Source: Elusimicrobiota bacterium (GTDB lineage: Bacteria > Elusimicrobiota > Elusimicrobia > UBA1565 > UBA9628). From it: 64,000 bases of DNA. Below, piece by piece: positions 1 through 8,724 of this stretch. The notes below the pieces were generated by a model. That model searched no databases and was not told the origin of the DNA. It saw nothing but the letters and a program-made list of their open reading frames with translations. Location of the stretch: contig JACRDN010000020.1 in the NCBI GenBank assembly GCA_016218575.1, positions 62,001 through 126,000 on the forward strand, in the 5' to 3' direction. The position numbers and the translations under genes are program-made. Within the stretch, counting starts at the first letter, position 1. Each line of letters starts with the position of its first letter.

Positions 1-2
1 TG

Positions 3-395
3 TCACGCTACTACGCCCCCGACTCGATGAGATGGCTCACCGTCGCTCGAGCCTATATGGGCCGCGGCGACCTCGACAAGGCCGTCCAAGTCCTGGCGGA
101 CTACGAGGCAAGACTGCCTCGAGAATCCCTCCTGCGTCACTCGGACGTCGACGCCATCAGATACGACATTATCGAAAAGCTATTGGCCGCGGATAAATTC
201 GACCAGGCCTATCTGCTCGCCCGCGCCATGGACGGCCGGGGCGATGGCACGATCAGCGGCGGCTCGGAGAGTTACACCGCCCATCCCCCGCACAAATCCC
301 TGGCCTACGCCAATCTGATCAAATATCTGATCGCCCACGGCCGCGCCAAAAAGGCCAACGATATCTGGGAAGAAGCCCAAAAGCCCCGGAGATAA
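3..395 (+). CDS. C-terminal end of a TPR-like protein (partial, 5' end outside window)
   Basis: The reading frame is open from the left edge of the window (first full codon at position 3), so the Met codon at 27 is probably internal. The visible 130 residues are helical, with a TPR-like stretch (WLTVARAYMGRGDLDKAVQVL) and a second possible repeat near the end (YLIAHGRAKKANDIWEEA). This suggests a protein-protein interaction scaffold, but no enzyme motif is visible. It is convergent with purA and the 47-base gap holds no clear terminator. The full protein cannot be judged from this fragment. Confidence 0.6.
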   Translation, partial: SRYYAPDSMRWLTVARAYMGRGDLDKAVQVLADYEARLPRESLLRHSDVDAIRYDIIEKLLAADKFDQAYLLARAMDGRGDGTISGGSESYTAHPPHKSLAYANLIKYLIAHGRAKKANDIWEEAQKPRR

Positions 396-442
396 GTCGT
401 CGGATATCGAAGCCGTCCCCTTGAGCGCCCTCCGATCAGGGT

Positions 443-1732
443 TTATTTGAACGACCCCAAAGCCGCGGAATTGCGCACTATGGTCTGCTCGCGGCTCTGG
501 CCCACCGAGACGATGGCCACGGGAACGCCGAGCCACTTCTCGATGCGCTGGACGTAGTCGCGGGCCGAGGGCGGCAGGACCCCGAAGCTTCGCGCGCGGG
601 AAACGTCACCGCTAAATCCCGGGAAGGTCTCGTAGACGGGCTCGACCTCGAGCTGGGCCCGGCGCGAGATCGGGAACTCCGCGAGGCGCTGACCGCGATA
701 GCGATAGGCCACGCAGACCTTCAGGGGATGGATGTTGGCCAAGGTGTCGAGCTTGGTCATGGCAAGACTCGTCATCCCGTTGACCCGGATGGCCGCGCGC
801 AGCTGGGGAATGTCGAGCCAGCCGATGCGCCGCGGACGTCCGGTCGTGGTTCCGTACTCCTTGCCGACCTCTCGGATGTAGGTCGCCACCCGCCCCTCCA
901 CCTCGGTGGGGAAGGGCCCGAGGCCCACGCGCGTGGTGTAGGCCTTGGTGACCCCCATCACGGCATCCACGGCCTGGGGGCCGATCCCGGCGCCCACGCA
1001 GGCCCCGCCGGCGATGGGATTCGATGAAGTCACGAATGGGTAGGTCCCAAAATCCAAGTCGAGCATCGCCCCCTGCGCGCTTTCAAGGAGCAGCCGCTTG
1101 CCGGCCTTCACGGCCTCGCTCAAAAGCTCGGAAGTGTCGCAGCAAAAGGGTGCTAGGTAGCGCCTGAGCTTGTCGTAGTCTCGGAAGACGTCCTCGCGGA
1201 TGGCGGCCAAGGGCTTGGCCCGCGAAAGCTCGGCCGCGCGCACCTTCAAATTCTGGCCGACCAAAGCCTTGAAGGTCTCCGGCTCCAGGAAATCGCAGAC
1301 CCTGATCCCGATGCGGGCGACCTTGTCCTCGTAGCAGGGCCCGATGCCCTTCTTGGTCGTGCCGATGCCCCGCCCCCCCTCCTCGCGCAAAGTGTCAAGG
1401 ATGATATGGTAGGGCAGGATCACATGCGCCGACAGGCTGAGGAAGAGCCTTCCGCGCACCGTGATGCCCCGGCTCTCCAGGAGGCGCACCTCGGAGGCGA
1501 AGGCCTGGGGGCTCACCACCAGGCCGTTCCCGATCACGTTGCGCGCGCGAGGCAGGAGAATGCCGGAGGGAATGAGGTGCAGGGCGAAGGATTTCCCGTC
1601 GAAGACCACGGTGTGCCCCGCGTTGTTGCCCCCCTGGTAACGCACCACGAAATCCGCCTTGCGGCTCAAATAATGGACGATTTTTCCCTTGCCCTCGTCG
1701 CCCCATTGGGCCCCGACCACCACTAGTGCCAT
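443..1732 (-). CDS. purA: adenylosuccinate synthetase
   Basis: Makes adenylosuccinate from IMP, aspartate and GTP, the first committed step from IMP to AMP, in the cytosol. The 429-residue protein has the usual family length. The N-terminal P-loop GDEGKGK (residues 11-17) holds the catalytic Asp12, followed by NNAGH with the catalytic His40, and later the GTTKKGIGP and TTTGRPRR loops that bind IMP and aspartate. I chose the ATG at 1732 because the family begins at MALVVVGAQWGDEGKGK and AAGGA lies about 8 bases upstream; the longer frame from 1765 would add 11 unconserved residues. It is the last gene of a minus-strand series after xerC and the unknown gene. Confidence 0.96.
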   Translation of the reverse strand: MALVVVGAQWGDEGKGKIVHYLSRKADFVVRYQGGNNAGHTVVFDGKSFALHLIPSGILLPRARNVIGNGLVVSPQAFASEVRLLESRGITVRGRLFLSLSAHVILPYHIILDTLREEGGRGIGTTKKGIGPCYEDKVARIGIRVCDFLEPETFKALVGQNLKVRAAELSRAKPLAAIREDVFRDYDKLRRYLAPFCCDTSELLSEAVKAGKRLLLESAQGAMLDLDFGTYPFVTSSNPIAGGACVGAGIGPQAVDAVMGVTKAYTTRVGLGPFPTEVEGRVATYIREVGKEYGTTTGRPRRIGWLDIPQLRAAIRVNGMTSLAMTKLDTLANIHPLKVCVAYRYRGQRLAEFPISRRAQLEVEPVYETFPGFSGDVSRARSFGVLPPSARDYVQRIEKWLGVPVAIVSVGQSREQTIVRNSAALGSFK

Positions 1733-1737
1733 GCCGT

Positions 1738-2685
1738 TTATCCTTGGAAGAATCTCCTCCACCAAGGGAGGGTGTCTGTCTTTTGCCTGTGCAAAGTGTT
1801 GTGGAGAACCTTGAGCCGGCAGTCACGCTTGAGCTCCACGTCGCCGCAAACACCAAGGGAGAAACGGACCCGCGCCAATATCCCCGCCTCCGTGGCCTCG
1901 AGGGCCTCCACCGGGACCAGAATGGGAATGGGCCCCTTCTCGGAAATGCCGCCAAAGAGCTTGCCCAGGTACTGCGCGATGTCGCGAGAGTCATCGATGC
2001 GGGCCATCACCGTATCCCCGGCGCGCAGGTCCGCCGCGGCCGTGCCCTGGCCGTCCTCCTCCAGGGCGATCTTGAGGATGAGAAGATACTCGGCCCTGGG
2101 CTGGGAGCGGGGCTGGGGCCGCCTCAGGCCTTCCGGGTCGTTGCGCAGGGACTGGAATTGGCCGAGGTTCAAGATTTCTCGCTTCATGGATAAGCGAAGG
2201 TCGGAGCTGCGGAAAAAAGACTGGAACACGGCCAAGACCTCGGCCTCGAGAGCGTCCTCGGCCGTCCAAGCGAGCTCCGCCCCGTGAATTTCCAGGGCCT
2301 TGCGGAAATAATGAGAAAGCCGCTGTTCCATCTCCAGGCTCTCGGCCGGCAGGCTCCCTTCCCAGAGGCGGCAGCCGTAGAGCTGCTTCTCGAACTCGAA
2401 CCAGTTTTGGCCGATGGAAGCGGTGTAGACCGCCGGGTTGAAGGACAGCACGGCGCGGCAGCGCATGAGGACGTTGGATTTCACGTTCAATATGCCCAGG
2501 ATCAGGCCGTACTGGCTCTCTCCGTGGTGGGCGAACTTGCCCTTGACCACGACGATGTTCTTGATCAGGCGCGGGATGGCCTTGATGGCCTCCTCCACGA
2601 CGTAGCCGCACATCTCCAAGGCCAGCTCGGCCTGGCCGCGGTCGCAGCCCGTCTCCTCCATCAGGAGGCTTATTTTCTCCTGCAT
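1738..2685 (-). CDS. conserved protein of unknown function with UBA-like N-terminus
   Basis: I do not recognise this 315-residue protein. Its first 45 residues (METGCDRGQAELAL-type helices followed by VEEAIKAIPRLI) resemble a UBA-like three-helix bundle such as the N-terminus of EF-Ts. The middle and C-terminal parts are mixed alpha/beta with no catalytic motif I can name, and the end is aromatic and basic (WWRRFF). No signal peptide or membrane segment is visible, so it is probably cytosolic. It sits between xerC (1-base gap) and purA (5-base gap), so the three are probably co-transcribed. It could be a translation or RNA-related factor, but that is only a guess from the UBA-like segment. 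Confidence 0.75.
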   Translation of the reverse strand: MQEKISLLMEETGCDRGQAELALEMCGYVVEEAIKAIPRLIKNIVVVKGKFAHHGESQYGLILGILNVKSNVLMRCRAVLSFNPAVYTASIGQNWFEFEKQLYGCRLWEGSLPAESLEMEQRLSHYFRKALEIHGAELAWTAEDALEAEVLAVFQSFFRSSDLRLSMKREILNLGQFQSLRNDPEGLRRPQPRSQPRAEYLLILKIALEEDGQGTAAADLRAGDTVMARIDDSRDIAQYLGKLFGGISEKGPIPILVPVEALEATEAGILARVRFSLGVCGDVELKRDCRLKVLHNTLHRQKTDTLPWWRRFFQG

Positions 2686-2686
2686 G

Positions 2687-3583
2687 CTAATCCTCTTCGG
2701 GCGCGACGGCGGGATGGGCCTCCTGGTAGACTTTCTTCAAGTGATCCAAGGAAATATGAGCATAAATTTGAGTGGTCGCCAAGCTCCTGTGTCCGAGCAT
2801 TTCCTGCACCGAGCGCAGGTCGCAGCCTCGGTTGAGAAGGTGGGTGGCAAAGCTATGGCGGAAGGCGTGCGGCGTGACGGACTTAAGCCACCTGGCGCCG
2901 CGCAGCCAGTTGCGCACGGCCAACGCCACGCCTTGGCCGCTCAGCCTCTCCCCGCGCGCGTTGACGAAGAGAGGCGCTGACCCGGACTCGGGGCGGCCTC
3001 TCGGGAGAGTCTTAAGGTAGTCCCTCAAGGCGCCCAAGGCGGACGTTCCCGCGGGAACTAGACGCTCGCGAGAGCCCTTGCCGAATACCCTGACGAAGCC
3101 CGCCATGAAGTCCACATCCCCCGCGTTGAGGGAGGAGAGCTCCGATCGCCGCAGGCCGCTCGAGTAGAGCAGCTCCACGATGGCCCGGTCCCGGGCGCGG
3201 GAAGGCGAGCGGGGATCCCCCCCCCGGGATAAGAGATCCTGCATCTCCCGCTCACTCAGGAACTTGGGCAAGCGACTCTCCTTCCTGGGCAAGGGAAGAT
3301 TAAGGAAGGGATCGCTCTTCAAGGCACTCTGCCGGCGCAAAAATTGACAGAAGCTGCGCAGGGCCGAAAGACGCCTTAAAAGAGAGTTGCGCCTGAGACC
3401 CTGGTCCTGCTGCAAGCGGGCCAGGTATCCCCGGACATGGGAGCGGTCCAGGCGCTCGGTCTTGAGCTCGGGATGAGCCGCCAGGAAATGCGCCAGATCG
3501 GATTCGTAAGCCCGCAAAGTGTGGGGGGAGTAATTGCGCGAGGCGCGCAGGTCCGTCAAGAACTTTTGCATCCAGACTTTCAC
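2687..3583 (-). CDS. xerC: tyrosine recombinase XerC/XerD
   Basis: Site-specific recombinase that resolves chromosome dimers at dif. The 298-residue length is typical. An N-terminal SAM-like core-binding domain (about 1-95) precedes the catalytic domain with Arg145 (SSGLRRSEL), Lys169 (FGKGSRER), His239 and Arg242 (TPHAFRHSF), His265 (MLGHRSL) and the nucleophile Tyr274 (TQIYAH), so the whole active set is present. XerC versus XerD cannot be settled by eye. The start is a GTG at 3583, with an ATG alternative at 3571. The inverted-repeat element at 3592-3859 lies only 8 bases upstream of the GTG, so any native promoter or leader shared with topA has been displaced; expression may now depend on read-through or on the element's AT-rich end. 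Confidence 0.92.
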   Translation of the reverse strand: MKVWMQKFLTDLRASRNYSPHTLRAYESDLAHFLAAHPELKTERLDRSHVRGYLARLQQDQGLRRNSLLRRLSALRSFCQFLRRQSALKSDPFLNLPLPRKESRLPKFLSEREMQDLLSRGGDPRSPSRARDRAIVELLYSSGLRRSELSSLNAGDVDFMAGFVRVFGKGSRERLVPAGTSALGALRDYLKTLPRGRPESGSAPLFVNARGERLSGQGVALAVRNWLRGARWLKSVTPHAFRHSFATHLLNRGCDLRSVQEMLGHRSLATTQIYAHISLDHLKKVYQEAHPAVAPEED

Positions 3584-3591
3584 GGGCCTTA

Positions 3592-3859
3592 GGCCCTGTC
3601 AAGTAATAATATGATCAATTTGGAGGCCCGAGCTTGAGGCGAGTTCGAGGCGCGACGAGGGAGCATGGCGGTAGCTATGTGACCGAGGAGCAACGAAGAA
3701 ATCGGCCAAGCTCGGGCCTCCCCGAAGGGGCCGAGCGCTTTTGGGCTGCGACCGCGTCGCTCGTCGCTCACATACCGCTGCGGGTATGCTCGCTCCTTGC
3801 TCCTTGTCTCGCTCCAAAATCGCTCGGCCAAATTGATCATATTATTACTTGACAGGGCC
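3592..3859. mobile_element. MITE-like element, 32-bp perfect terminal inverted repeats
   Basis: The two ends (3592-3623 and 3828-3859) are perfect 32-base inverted repeats, beginning GGCCCTGTCAAGTAATAATA. Both are flanked by TTA (3589-3591 and 3860-3862), which looks like a short target duplication; the right-hand TTA is the topA stop codon read on the minus strand. Inside are two more inverted pairs: 3622-3635 with 3708-3721 (14 of 14) and 3729-3744 with 3814-3829 (15 of 16). The single strand could therefore fold into two hairpins on one long terminal stem. No convincing coding sequence is present. It resembles a miniature inverted-repeat transposable element moved in trans; an IS630/Tc1-like target preference (TA) is possible but unproven. 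Confidence 0.85.
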
Positions 3860-6232
3860 TTAAGTGCTTCTTTGCGCCTTGAGCTGGGCCAGAAGCATCT
3901 CGGCCTCGGCGCGGAGCTTGCCGCCCTCTTCCTTGGAAACGGGCCTTAGATTGCGGCACTTGGGGAAGCCCGAGCAGGCCAGAAAATAGCCCCTCTTGCC
4001 TTGCCTGATCCAAAAGGGGCGCTGGCACTTGTTGCAGGGCCGGGACGTGGCCAAAGGCCGGGAGCTCTCGATTTTCTTGCCCTCCGCATCCAAGGAAAAC
4101 GTGGTCTTGCAGGCGGGATAGCCGGAGCAGGCCAGGAAGCGGCCCTTGCGGCCGGTCCGGATCACCAAGGGCTTGCCGCACATGTCGCAGAGCTCTCCGG
4201 TGGTCTCCAGCACGACTTTCTGGCCCTCGGCATTGAGCTGGATCTTGCCCTTGCATTTTGGGAAGGCCGAGCAAGAGAGATACTTGCCGAAGCGGCTCTC
4301 CCTGATGAGCATCATCTCCCCGCAAAGGGGGCACTTCTCGTCCGTCTTCTGAGGCTCCAGTTTTGAAACCTCCATCTCGCGCGACGCGGCCTCGAGCGAC
4401 TTAAGGAACGGGGCGTAGAACTCCCGGACCACGCGGTCCCACATCTCCCGACCCTCGGCGACCGAATCAAGCCTCTCCTCAACCTCGGCGGTGTAGGTGA
4501 GGCTCACGACTTCCGGGAAATATTTCTTGAGCTTTTCGGTGACCAGGATGCCTAGCTCCGAGGGGAGGAGTTTGCGGTCCTTTATCCCGCGCCGGACGTA
4601 GCCCCGATCGACGATGGTCTTTATAGTCGGCGCGTAAGTGGAGGGCCGGCCTATGCCGTGCTTTTCCATGGCCCGGATTAGGCTCGCCTCGTTGTAATGG
4701 GGCGGGGGACTCGACTGGTGCTCCTCGGGCTTGAAGGAAACGAGCGAAACCACGTCTCCCTGGACCAGGAGCGGCAGGCGCCCCTCCTCCTCCTCGGCGG
4801 CCTCGGACTCATCAGTCTCCTCCTGGGAAGAGAAGTTGCCCATGAAAACGCGCAAAAAGCCGTCAAATTTCAGGCTGCGGCCGGTGGCGTGGAACAGGGC
4901 CGGACCGCTCTCGATGTCCGCCGAAACCGTGTCATAAAGGGCCTCTGTCATTTGGCTGGCCGCGAAACGCTTCCATACAAGGTCGTAAAGCCGGCTTTGG
5001 TCATGATTAAGATAGGGCCGCACCTGGTCGGGGGTGCGCAGAATGCTGGTGGGACGGATGGCCTCATGGGCCTCCTGGGCGCGTTGGGCCTTGGTCTGAT
5101 AAACTGGAGGCTCCTTGGGCACGTAGGTTGGGCCGAACTTCTCGCGGAGGAAGCGGGCCGCCTCCTCCGCGGCCGATGTCGAGATCGAGAAGGAGTCCGT
5201 CCTCATGTAAGTGATAAGCCCGACCGGATCGGGAGTGCCCAAGTCCACGCCCTCATAAAGGGTTTGGGCCACGCGCATGGTGCGCTCGGCCGCGAATCCC
5301 AGCTTCTGGGAAGCGGCCTGCTGCAAGGTGCTGGTGGAGAATGGCGGCGAGGGTCGGCGGCGGACCTCTTTTTTCTCGACCTTGACGACCTTGAAGACGC
5401 CCTTGGAAATGACGTCCTGGATTTCCTGCAGCTGCGCTGGCTTCTGCAGCACGGTCAGGCGCACCCGGTATTGCTCCTCGAACAGGTCGAAGGTCTTTGT
5501 GACCTCGATTTTCTGTCCCTTCCAAAGGATGAGCTTGGCCTCGAAAGCGGGCGGGGTCCCCGCCTTCTCCAGAAGCGCGGCCAAGGTCCAGAATTTCTCG
5601 GAGGCGAAGTCCTTGATTTCCTTCTCGCGCTCGGTAAGCAGCCTCACGGCCACGGACTGGACTCTCCCTGCCGAAAGCCCGCTCTGGATCTTGGCCCAGA
5701 GAAGAGGGGAGAGCTTGTAGCCGACCAACCGGTCTATGACCCGCCGCGCCTGCTGGGCCTGGACCAGATGCTCATCAATGAGGCGTGGGCTCGACAAGGC
5801 CTCTGATATGGCCGCGGCCGTGATTTCATGGAAAGTAATGCGGCGTATCTGGTCCTCGTTTAAATGGAGCATTTCCACAAGATGCCAGGCGATGGACTCC
5901 CCTTCGCGGTCGGGGTCGGTGGCCAGATAGACGTACGGGGAGCGGCTGACCAAAGATTTGAGTTCGGAGAGGATTTTTTTGGCCCGGGGCAGGACCACGT
6001 ACTCCGGGGCAAAGCCCTGGTCCACCTTGACTCCGATCTTGCGCACCGGCAGATCGCGCACGTGTCCGAAGGAGCTCTTGACCACGTACTCTCCCTTGAG
6101 CAGGCGTGAAATGGTCCTCTCCTTGGCCGGAGACTCCACCACCACCAAAGCCGGGCCCACCTTTCCCTTGGAAGGGGAGGCTTTGGGCTTGGTCGAAGTC
6201 TTCTTAGAAGGCTTAGATTCCTTTTTTGGCAT
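3860..6232 (-). CDS. topA: DNA topoisomerase I (type IA) with three C4 zinc fingers
   Basis: Relaxes negatively supercoiled DNA by breaking one strand through a 5'-phosphotyrosine. The 790-residue protein has a Lys/Ser-rich start (about 1-26), a Toprim domain starting at ALVVVESPAKERTI with the acidic DPDREGE motif, and the catalytic tyrosine in GLITYMRTDS (around residue 340). The C-terminus has three zinc-ribbon units, each of the form CxxC...CSx(F/Y)PxC, as in many bacterial TopA proteins. It overlaps dprA by 20 bases, and topA next to dprA is a common arrangement. The stop codon at 3860-3862 is also the TTA duplicated by the adjacent inverted-repeat element, so the insertion left the protein intact. 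Confidence 0.97.
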   Translation of the reverse strand: MPKKESKPSKKTSTKPKASPSKGKVGPALVVVESPAKERTISRLLKGEYVVKSSFGHVRDLPVRKIGVKVDQGFAPEYVVLPRAKKILSELKSLVSRSPYVYLATDPDREGESIAWHLVEMLHLNEDQIRRITFHEITAAAISEALSSPRLIDEHLVQAQQARRVIDRLVGYKLSPLLWAKIQSGLSAGRVQSVAVRLLTEREKEIKDFASEKFWTLAALLEKAGTPPAFEAKLILWKGQKIEVTKTFDLFEEQYRVRLTVLQKPAQLQEIQDVISKGVFKVVKVEKKEVRRRPSPPFSTSTLQQAASQKLGFAAERTMRVAQTLYEGVDLGTPDPVGLITYMRTDSFSISTSAAEEAARFLREKFGPTYVPKEPPVYQTKAQRAQEAHEAIRPTSILRTPDQVRPYLNHDQSRLYDLVWKRFAASQMTEALYDTVSADIESGPALFHATGRSLKFDGFLRVFMGNFSSQEETDESEAAEEEEGRLPLLVQGDVVSLVSFKPEEHQSSPPPHYNEASLIRAMEKHGIGRPSTYAPTIKTIVDRGYVRRGIKDRKLLPSELGILVTEKLKKYFPEVVSLTYTAEVEERLDSVAEGREMWDRVVREFYAPFLKSLEAASREMEVSKLEPQKTDEKCPLCGEMMLIRESRFGKYLSCSAFPKCKGKIQLNAEGQKVVLETTGELCDMCGKPLVIRTGRKGRFLACSGYPACKTTFSLDAEGKKIESSRPLATSRPCNKCQRPFWIRQGKRGYFLACSGFPKCRNLRPVSKEEGGKLRAEAEMLLAQLKAQRST

Positions 6233-7322
6233 AGCGCTGTCCCGGAACAGAGGAAACCAAATCCGCCAATTCCAACTGGCAAATTATATGGGATAGCCGG
6301 GATAAGTCAATACCCGTGGCGTTGCCCAGCTCATCCAGGGTGTAGGCGTCAGGACCGAGATATTGTAGGATTTTTTGGTGTTCCGGAGCCAATTCCTCGT
6401 TGGAACGGTGCCCCTGAAAGACTCGGCGAAAGCCGGCCCGGGCGGCCGGAGGAAGCTCTTCTTGGATGTCGTCCAAGGACCGGGCAAGCCTAGCCCCCTG
6501 GGAGATCAAAAGGTGCGGGGCCTCGCTCAGGGGCGAGTCGGCCGGCCCCGGCACCGCGAAAACCTCTCGCCCCTGGCTAATCCCCAAGCGCGCCGTGATC
6601 AGAGAGCCGGAATGCTCCCGGCCCTCGATCACCACCACCGCCCAACTCAAGCCCGAGACGATCCTGTTCCTTCGGGGAAAATGAGCGCCTAGGGGCGGGG
6701 CATCGAGCGGGAATTCGCTGATCACCGCCCCGCCGGAGGCCTCTATGGACCTGGCCAAGGCCTTGTTCTCGGGCGGATAGACCCGGCCGAGCCCGGAGCC
6801 CAGGACCGCCCAGGTAACGCCGCTTTCCTTAATAGCCGACCGATGAGCTTCCGTGTCTATGCCCCGGGCAAGCCCACTGACCACCGTATGGCCGCTGGCC
6901 GCGGCCTGCCCCGCCAGCCTCTGGACCATGCGCCGGCCGTAAGGCGTGGGGGTTCGGCTTCCCACGAAAGCCACTGGGAAGCCCTTGGCGCAGTCGAGAT
7001 TCCCCCTCACGTAGAGGACAAGGGGGCTGTCCGCCGTGGATCGCAGGAGCTCCGGATACCCTGGCCGGCCGGAAACGAGGAGGCCAACGCCCTGCCGACG
7101 GCAGGCCTCGAACTCGGAGGCTGCGTCGAAGCCCCGAGCGCAATCCCGGAAACGCTCGATGGCATCCAATGAAAGCCCGGAAAGGCCCGCCAAATCCCGG
7201 GGCGGGACCCGAAAAATTTCCTCCATAGGCACGCGGCTCAGGAGCTCCCGGACATCGTCCGGGCCGAGTACGGGCTGGGCGTTGAGGCGCAGCCAGATTG
7301 CCAGCACCTCCTCCTCGGTCAC
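6213..7322 (-). CDS. dprA: DNA processing protein DprA/Smf
   Basis: DprA protects incoming single-stranded DNA and loads RecA during natural transformation. The 369-residue protein has a helical N-terminal domain (about 1-75), then the Rossmann-like DprA fold with the hallmark stretches VGSRTPTPYG, VSGLARGIDTEAH, VLGSGLGRVYPPEN, FPRRNRIVSGLS and SGSLITARLG. A C-terminal winged-helix-like tail (DAYTLDELGNATGIDLSRLSHIICQLE) is present. The GTG start at 7322 gives a GTGA overlap with the stop of the XRE gene, pointing to coupled translation. Together with comM nearby it suggests the host can take up DNA; no other competence machinery is seen in this window. Confidence 0.95.
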   Translation of the reverse strand: MTEEEVLAIWLRLNAQPVLGPDDVRELLSRVPMEEIFRVPPRDLAGLSGLSLDAIERFRDCARGFDAASEFEACRRQGVGLLVSGRPGYPELLRSTADSPLVLYVRGNLDCAKGFPVAFVGSRTPTPYGRRMVQRLAGQAAASGHTVVSGLARGIDTEAHRSAIKESGVTWAVLGSGLGRVYPPENKALARSIEASGGAVISEFPLDAPPLGAHFPRRNRIVSGLSWAVVVIEGREHSGSLITARLGISQGREVFAVPGPADSPLSEAPHLLISQGARLARSLDDIQEELPPAARAGFRRVFQGHRSNEELAPEHQKILQYLGPDAYTLDELGNATGIDLSRLSHIICQLELADLVSSVPGQRYAKKGI

Positions 7323-7630
7323 AGAAGCTCCTCGCCTATATCATCCCTCAGCAGCCGGCGAGCTTGGCTCAAAATCCTAGGATTTCCCAGCAAAACCCGC
7401 CATTCGCTCGGCAGGCGCCCCGTGGAGAGGATGAGCTCGACCGGGTCCAATTGGAGCACCTCGGCCAAGCGCCTCAGAACCGCCTCGTCCCAGGGCGGGC
7501 TACGCTTGCCGGCCAAGACCTTGGAAAAGAACGACGGATCGAGATCAGCGGCCCGGCAGAGGCCCCGCAAAGTGAGCCCCTGGAGCCCCATGGCTTGTCC
7601 GACCTTTCCTTCAAAAGTGTCCGCGTTCAT
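7319..7630 (-). CDS. small XRE-family helix-turn-helix protein
   Basis: This 103-residue protein has a Cro/C1-type helix-turn-helix at about residues 17-62: TLRGLCRAADLDPSFFSKVLAGKRSPPWDEAVLRRLAEVL, with the usual LS/PE-type spacing, followed by DPVELI and a short helical tail. No sensor domain is visible. It probably binds DNA as a dimer. It lies between the TPR gene and dprA with a GTGA overlap to dprA, so it is co-expressed with the DNA-processing genes and could control them. I cannot tell its operator from the sequence. The ATG at 7630 is the only sensible start. Confidence 0.82.
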   Translation of the reverse strand: MNADTFEGKVGQAMGLQGLTLRGLCRAADLDPSFFSKVLAGKRSPPWDEAVLRRLAEVLQLDPVELILSTGRLPSEWRVLLGNPRILSQARRLLRDDIGEELL

Positions 7631-7639
7631 GGCTAAGCC

Positions 7640-8035
7640 TCATGGGTGGTGGTATTTGATGAGTTCCAGCTTCTTCTTCATGGTCTCGGCCTTCGGGTTG
7701 TCGGGGTTCTTATCAATGAAGCGGGAGAGCGCGGCCTTGGCCGCCTCCCAGTCGCTGTTGCGCTCCGCCACCTCGGCCAAGTAAAGCAGGGCCTTGGGGG
7801 CGTACTGCGACGTCGGATAATCCGTCAAGAGCTGGGTGAAGGCCTCCTGGGCCTGAGGATATTCGCTGCGCTGGTAGTAGGCCATGCCCACGTAATAATC
7901 CAGGCTCGGCGCCCACTTGGCCTGGGGATTCTTCTTGGCGTACTCCAAGGAGTCGTGAAACTTGAACTGGACCTTCCGCGTCGCGTAGTAGTAAGCCCCC
8001 CACAAGGACAACACGATTAAAACGTAGATTCTCAT
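7640..8035 (-). CDS. membrane-anchored TPR protein
   Basis: A 131-residue protein with an N-terminal hydrophobic segment (YVLIVLSLWGAYYYA, residues 4-18) that serves as signal anchor, followed by about three TPR-like helix pairs: PSLDYYVGMAYYQRSEYPQAQEAFTQLL, APKALLYLAEVAERNSDWEAAKAAL and a shorter one at the end. The pattern resembles the YbgF/BamD type of periplasmic repeat. It overlaps the LysM gene by four bases (ATGA), suggesting that the two act together at the cell envelope. Partner and precise role cannot be read from the sequence. Confidence 0.75.
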   Translation of the reverse strand: MRIYVLIVLSLWGAYYYATRKVQFKFHDSLEYAKKNPQAKWAPSLDYYVGMAYYQRSEYPQAQEAFTQLLTDYPTSQYAPKALLYLAEVAERNSDWEAAKAALSRFIDKNPDNPKAETMKKKLELIKYHHP

Positions 8036-8724
8036 TCAAACCTCCGAAGCCAATCCCCAACCTGGACCGCGTCGCTGGACTTAAGTATGAGGAGCTTCCA
8101 ACGCCCCCCTCCCAAGTCCTCCCGAACCTCGACCCGTCCGACCCTTTGCAGATACAGGGCGTCCTGGTCCTCGTCGAGCTCCTGGGGAGCGTCCCGGCGG
8201 TACACCCCGAGCCGATGTCCCTTGGACACCCCGGCCTTGCCAAGTAGCTTGCCGGTCACCATGTCTCCCTCCGCCGACATGGCCTCGCGGCCCTCGAACT
8301 CGACCACTTCCCCATCCCGTGCCCAGCCCGCAGGAGCCTTGAAGCGGTCCAAGGAGGGGTACTGGCCGGCCATGGCCGGCGGCATTTCGCTGGAGATGTC
8401 GTCCGGCGCGGCGGCGGCCGCGCCGGACTGGGCAATAGTGTCATCCTCTTCCTGCGCAAATACGGAGGATGCTGAAGAGGGCCTTTTTTCTCCTTTTTCT
8501 TCCACTCCGGGAACTACCAACATCTGCCCGGGAAATATCAGCTCGGGATTCTTCACCGTGACGTCGTTGGCCCGGGCGATTTCCTCCCAGAGGAAAGGGT
8601 CTCCGTAGTATTTTTTAGCCAGGTTCCAAAGGCACTCATTTTTCTTGACGGTGTGCCGCTGCGCCGGCCAGGCGGGAAGCGCCAGCCCTCCGGATAATGC
8701 CGCCGCTAAAACTATTTTTTTCAT
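8032..8724 (-). CDS. secreted LysM-domain protein
   Basis: A 230-residue exported protein. The signal peptide MKKIVLAAALSGGLALPAWPA is followed directly by a LysM domain (RHTVKKNECLWNLAKKYY...LIFPGQMLVVP, about residues 22-72), which binds peptidoglycan. A low-complexity acidic and Ala-rich linker follows, then a C-terminal beta-rich domain (about 130-230) resembling the tail of other LysM proteins in which a GKLLGKAGVSKGHRLGVY-like stretch recurs. I chose the ATG at 8724 rather than longer frames because AGGAGG lies 6 bases upstream and the signal peptide starts there. It shares ATGA with the comM stop. Likely a periplasmic cell-wall binding scaffold; no hydrolase motif is visible. Confidence 0.82.
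   Translation of the reverse strand: MKKIVLAAALSGGLALPAWPAQRHTVKKNECLWNLAKKYYGDPFLWEEIARANDVTVKNPELIFPGQMLVVPGVEEKGEKRPSSASSVFAQEEDDTIAQSGAAAAAPDDISSEMPPAMAGQYPSLDRFKAPAGWARDGEVVEFEGREAMSAEGDMVTGKLLGKAGVSKGHRLGVYRRDAPQELDEDQDALYLQRVGRVEVREDLGGGRWKLLILKSSDAVQVGDWLRRFE

Noticed and set aside
3589-3852. Two short frames on opposite strands inside the inverted-repeat element
   Set aside because: Both run through the terminal inverted repeats and owe their open frames to the symmetry. No ribosome-binding site or known motif is seen.
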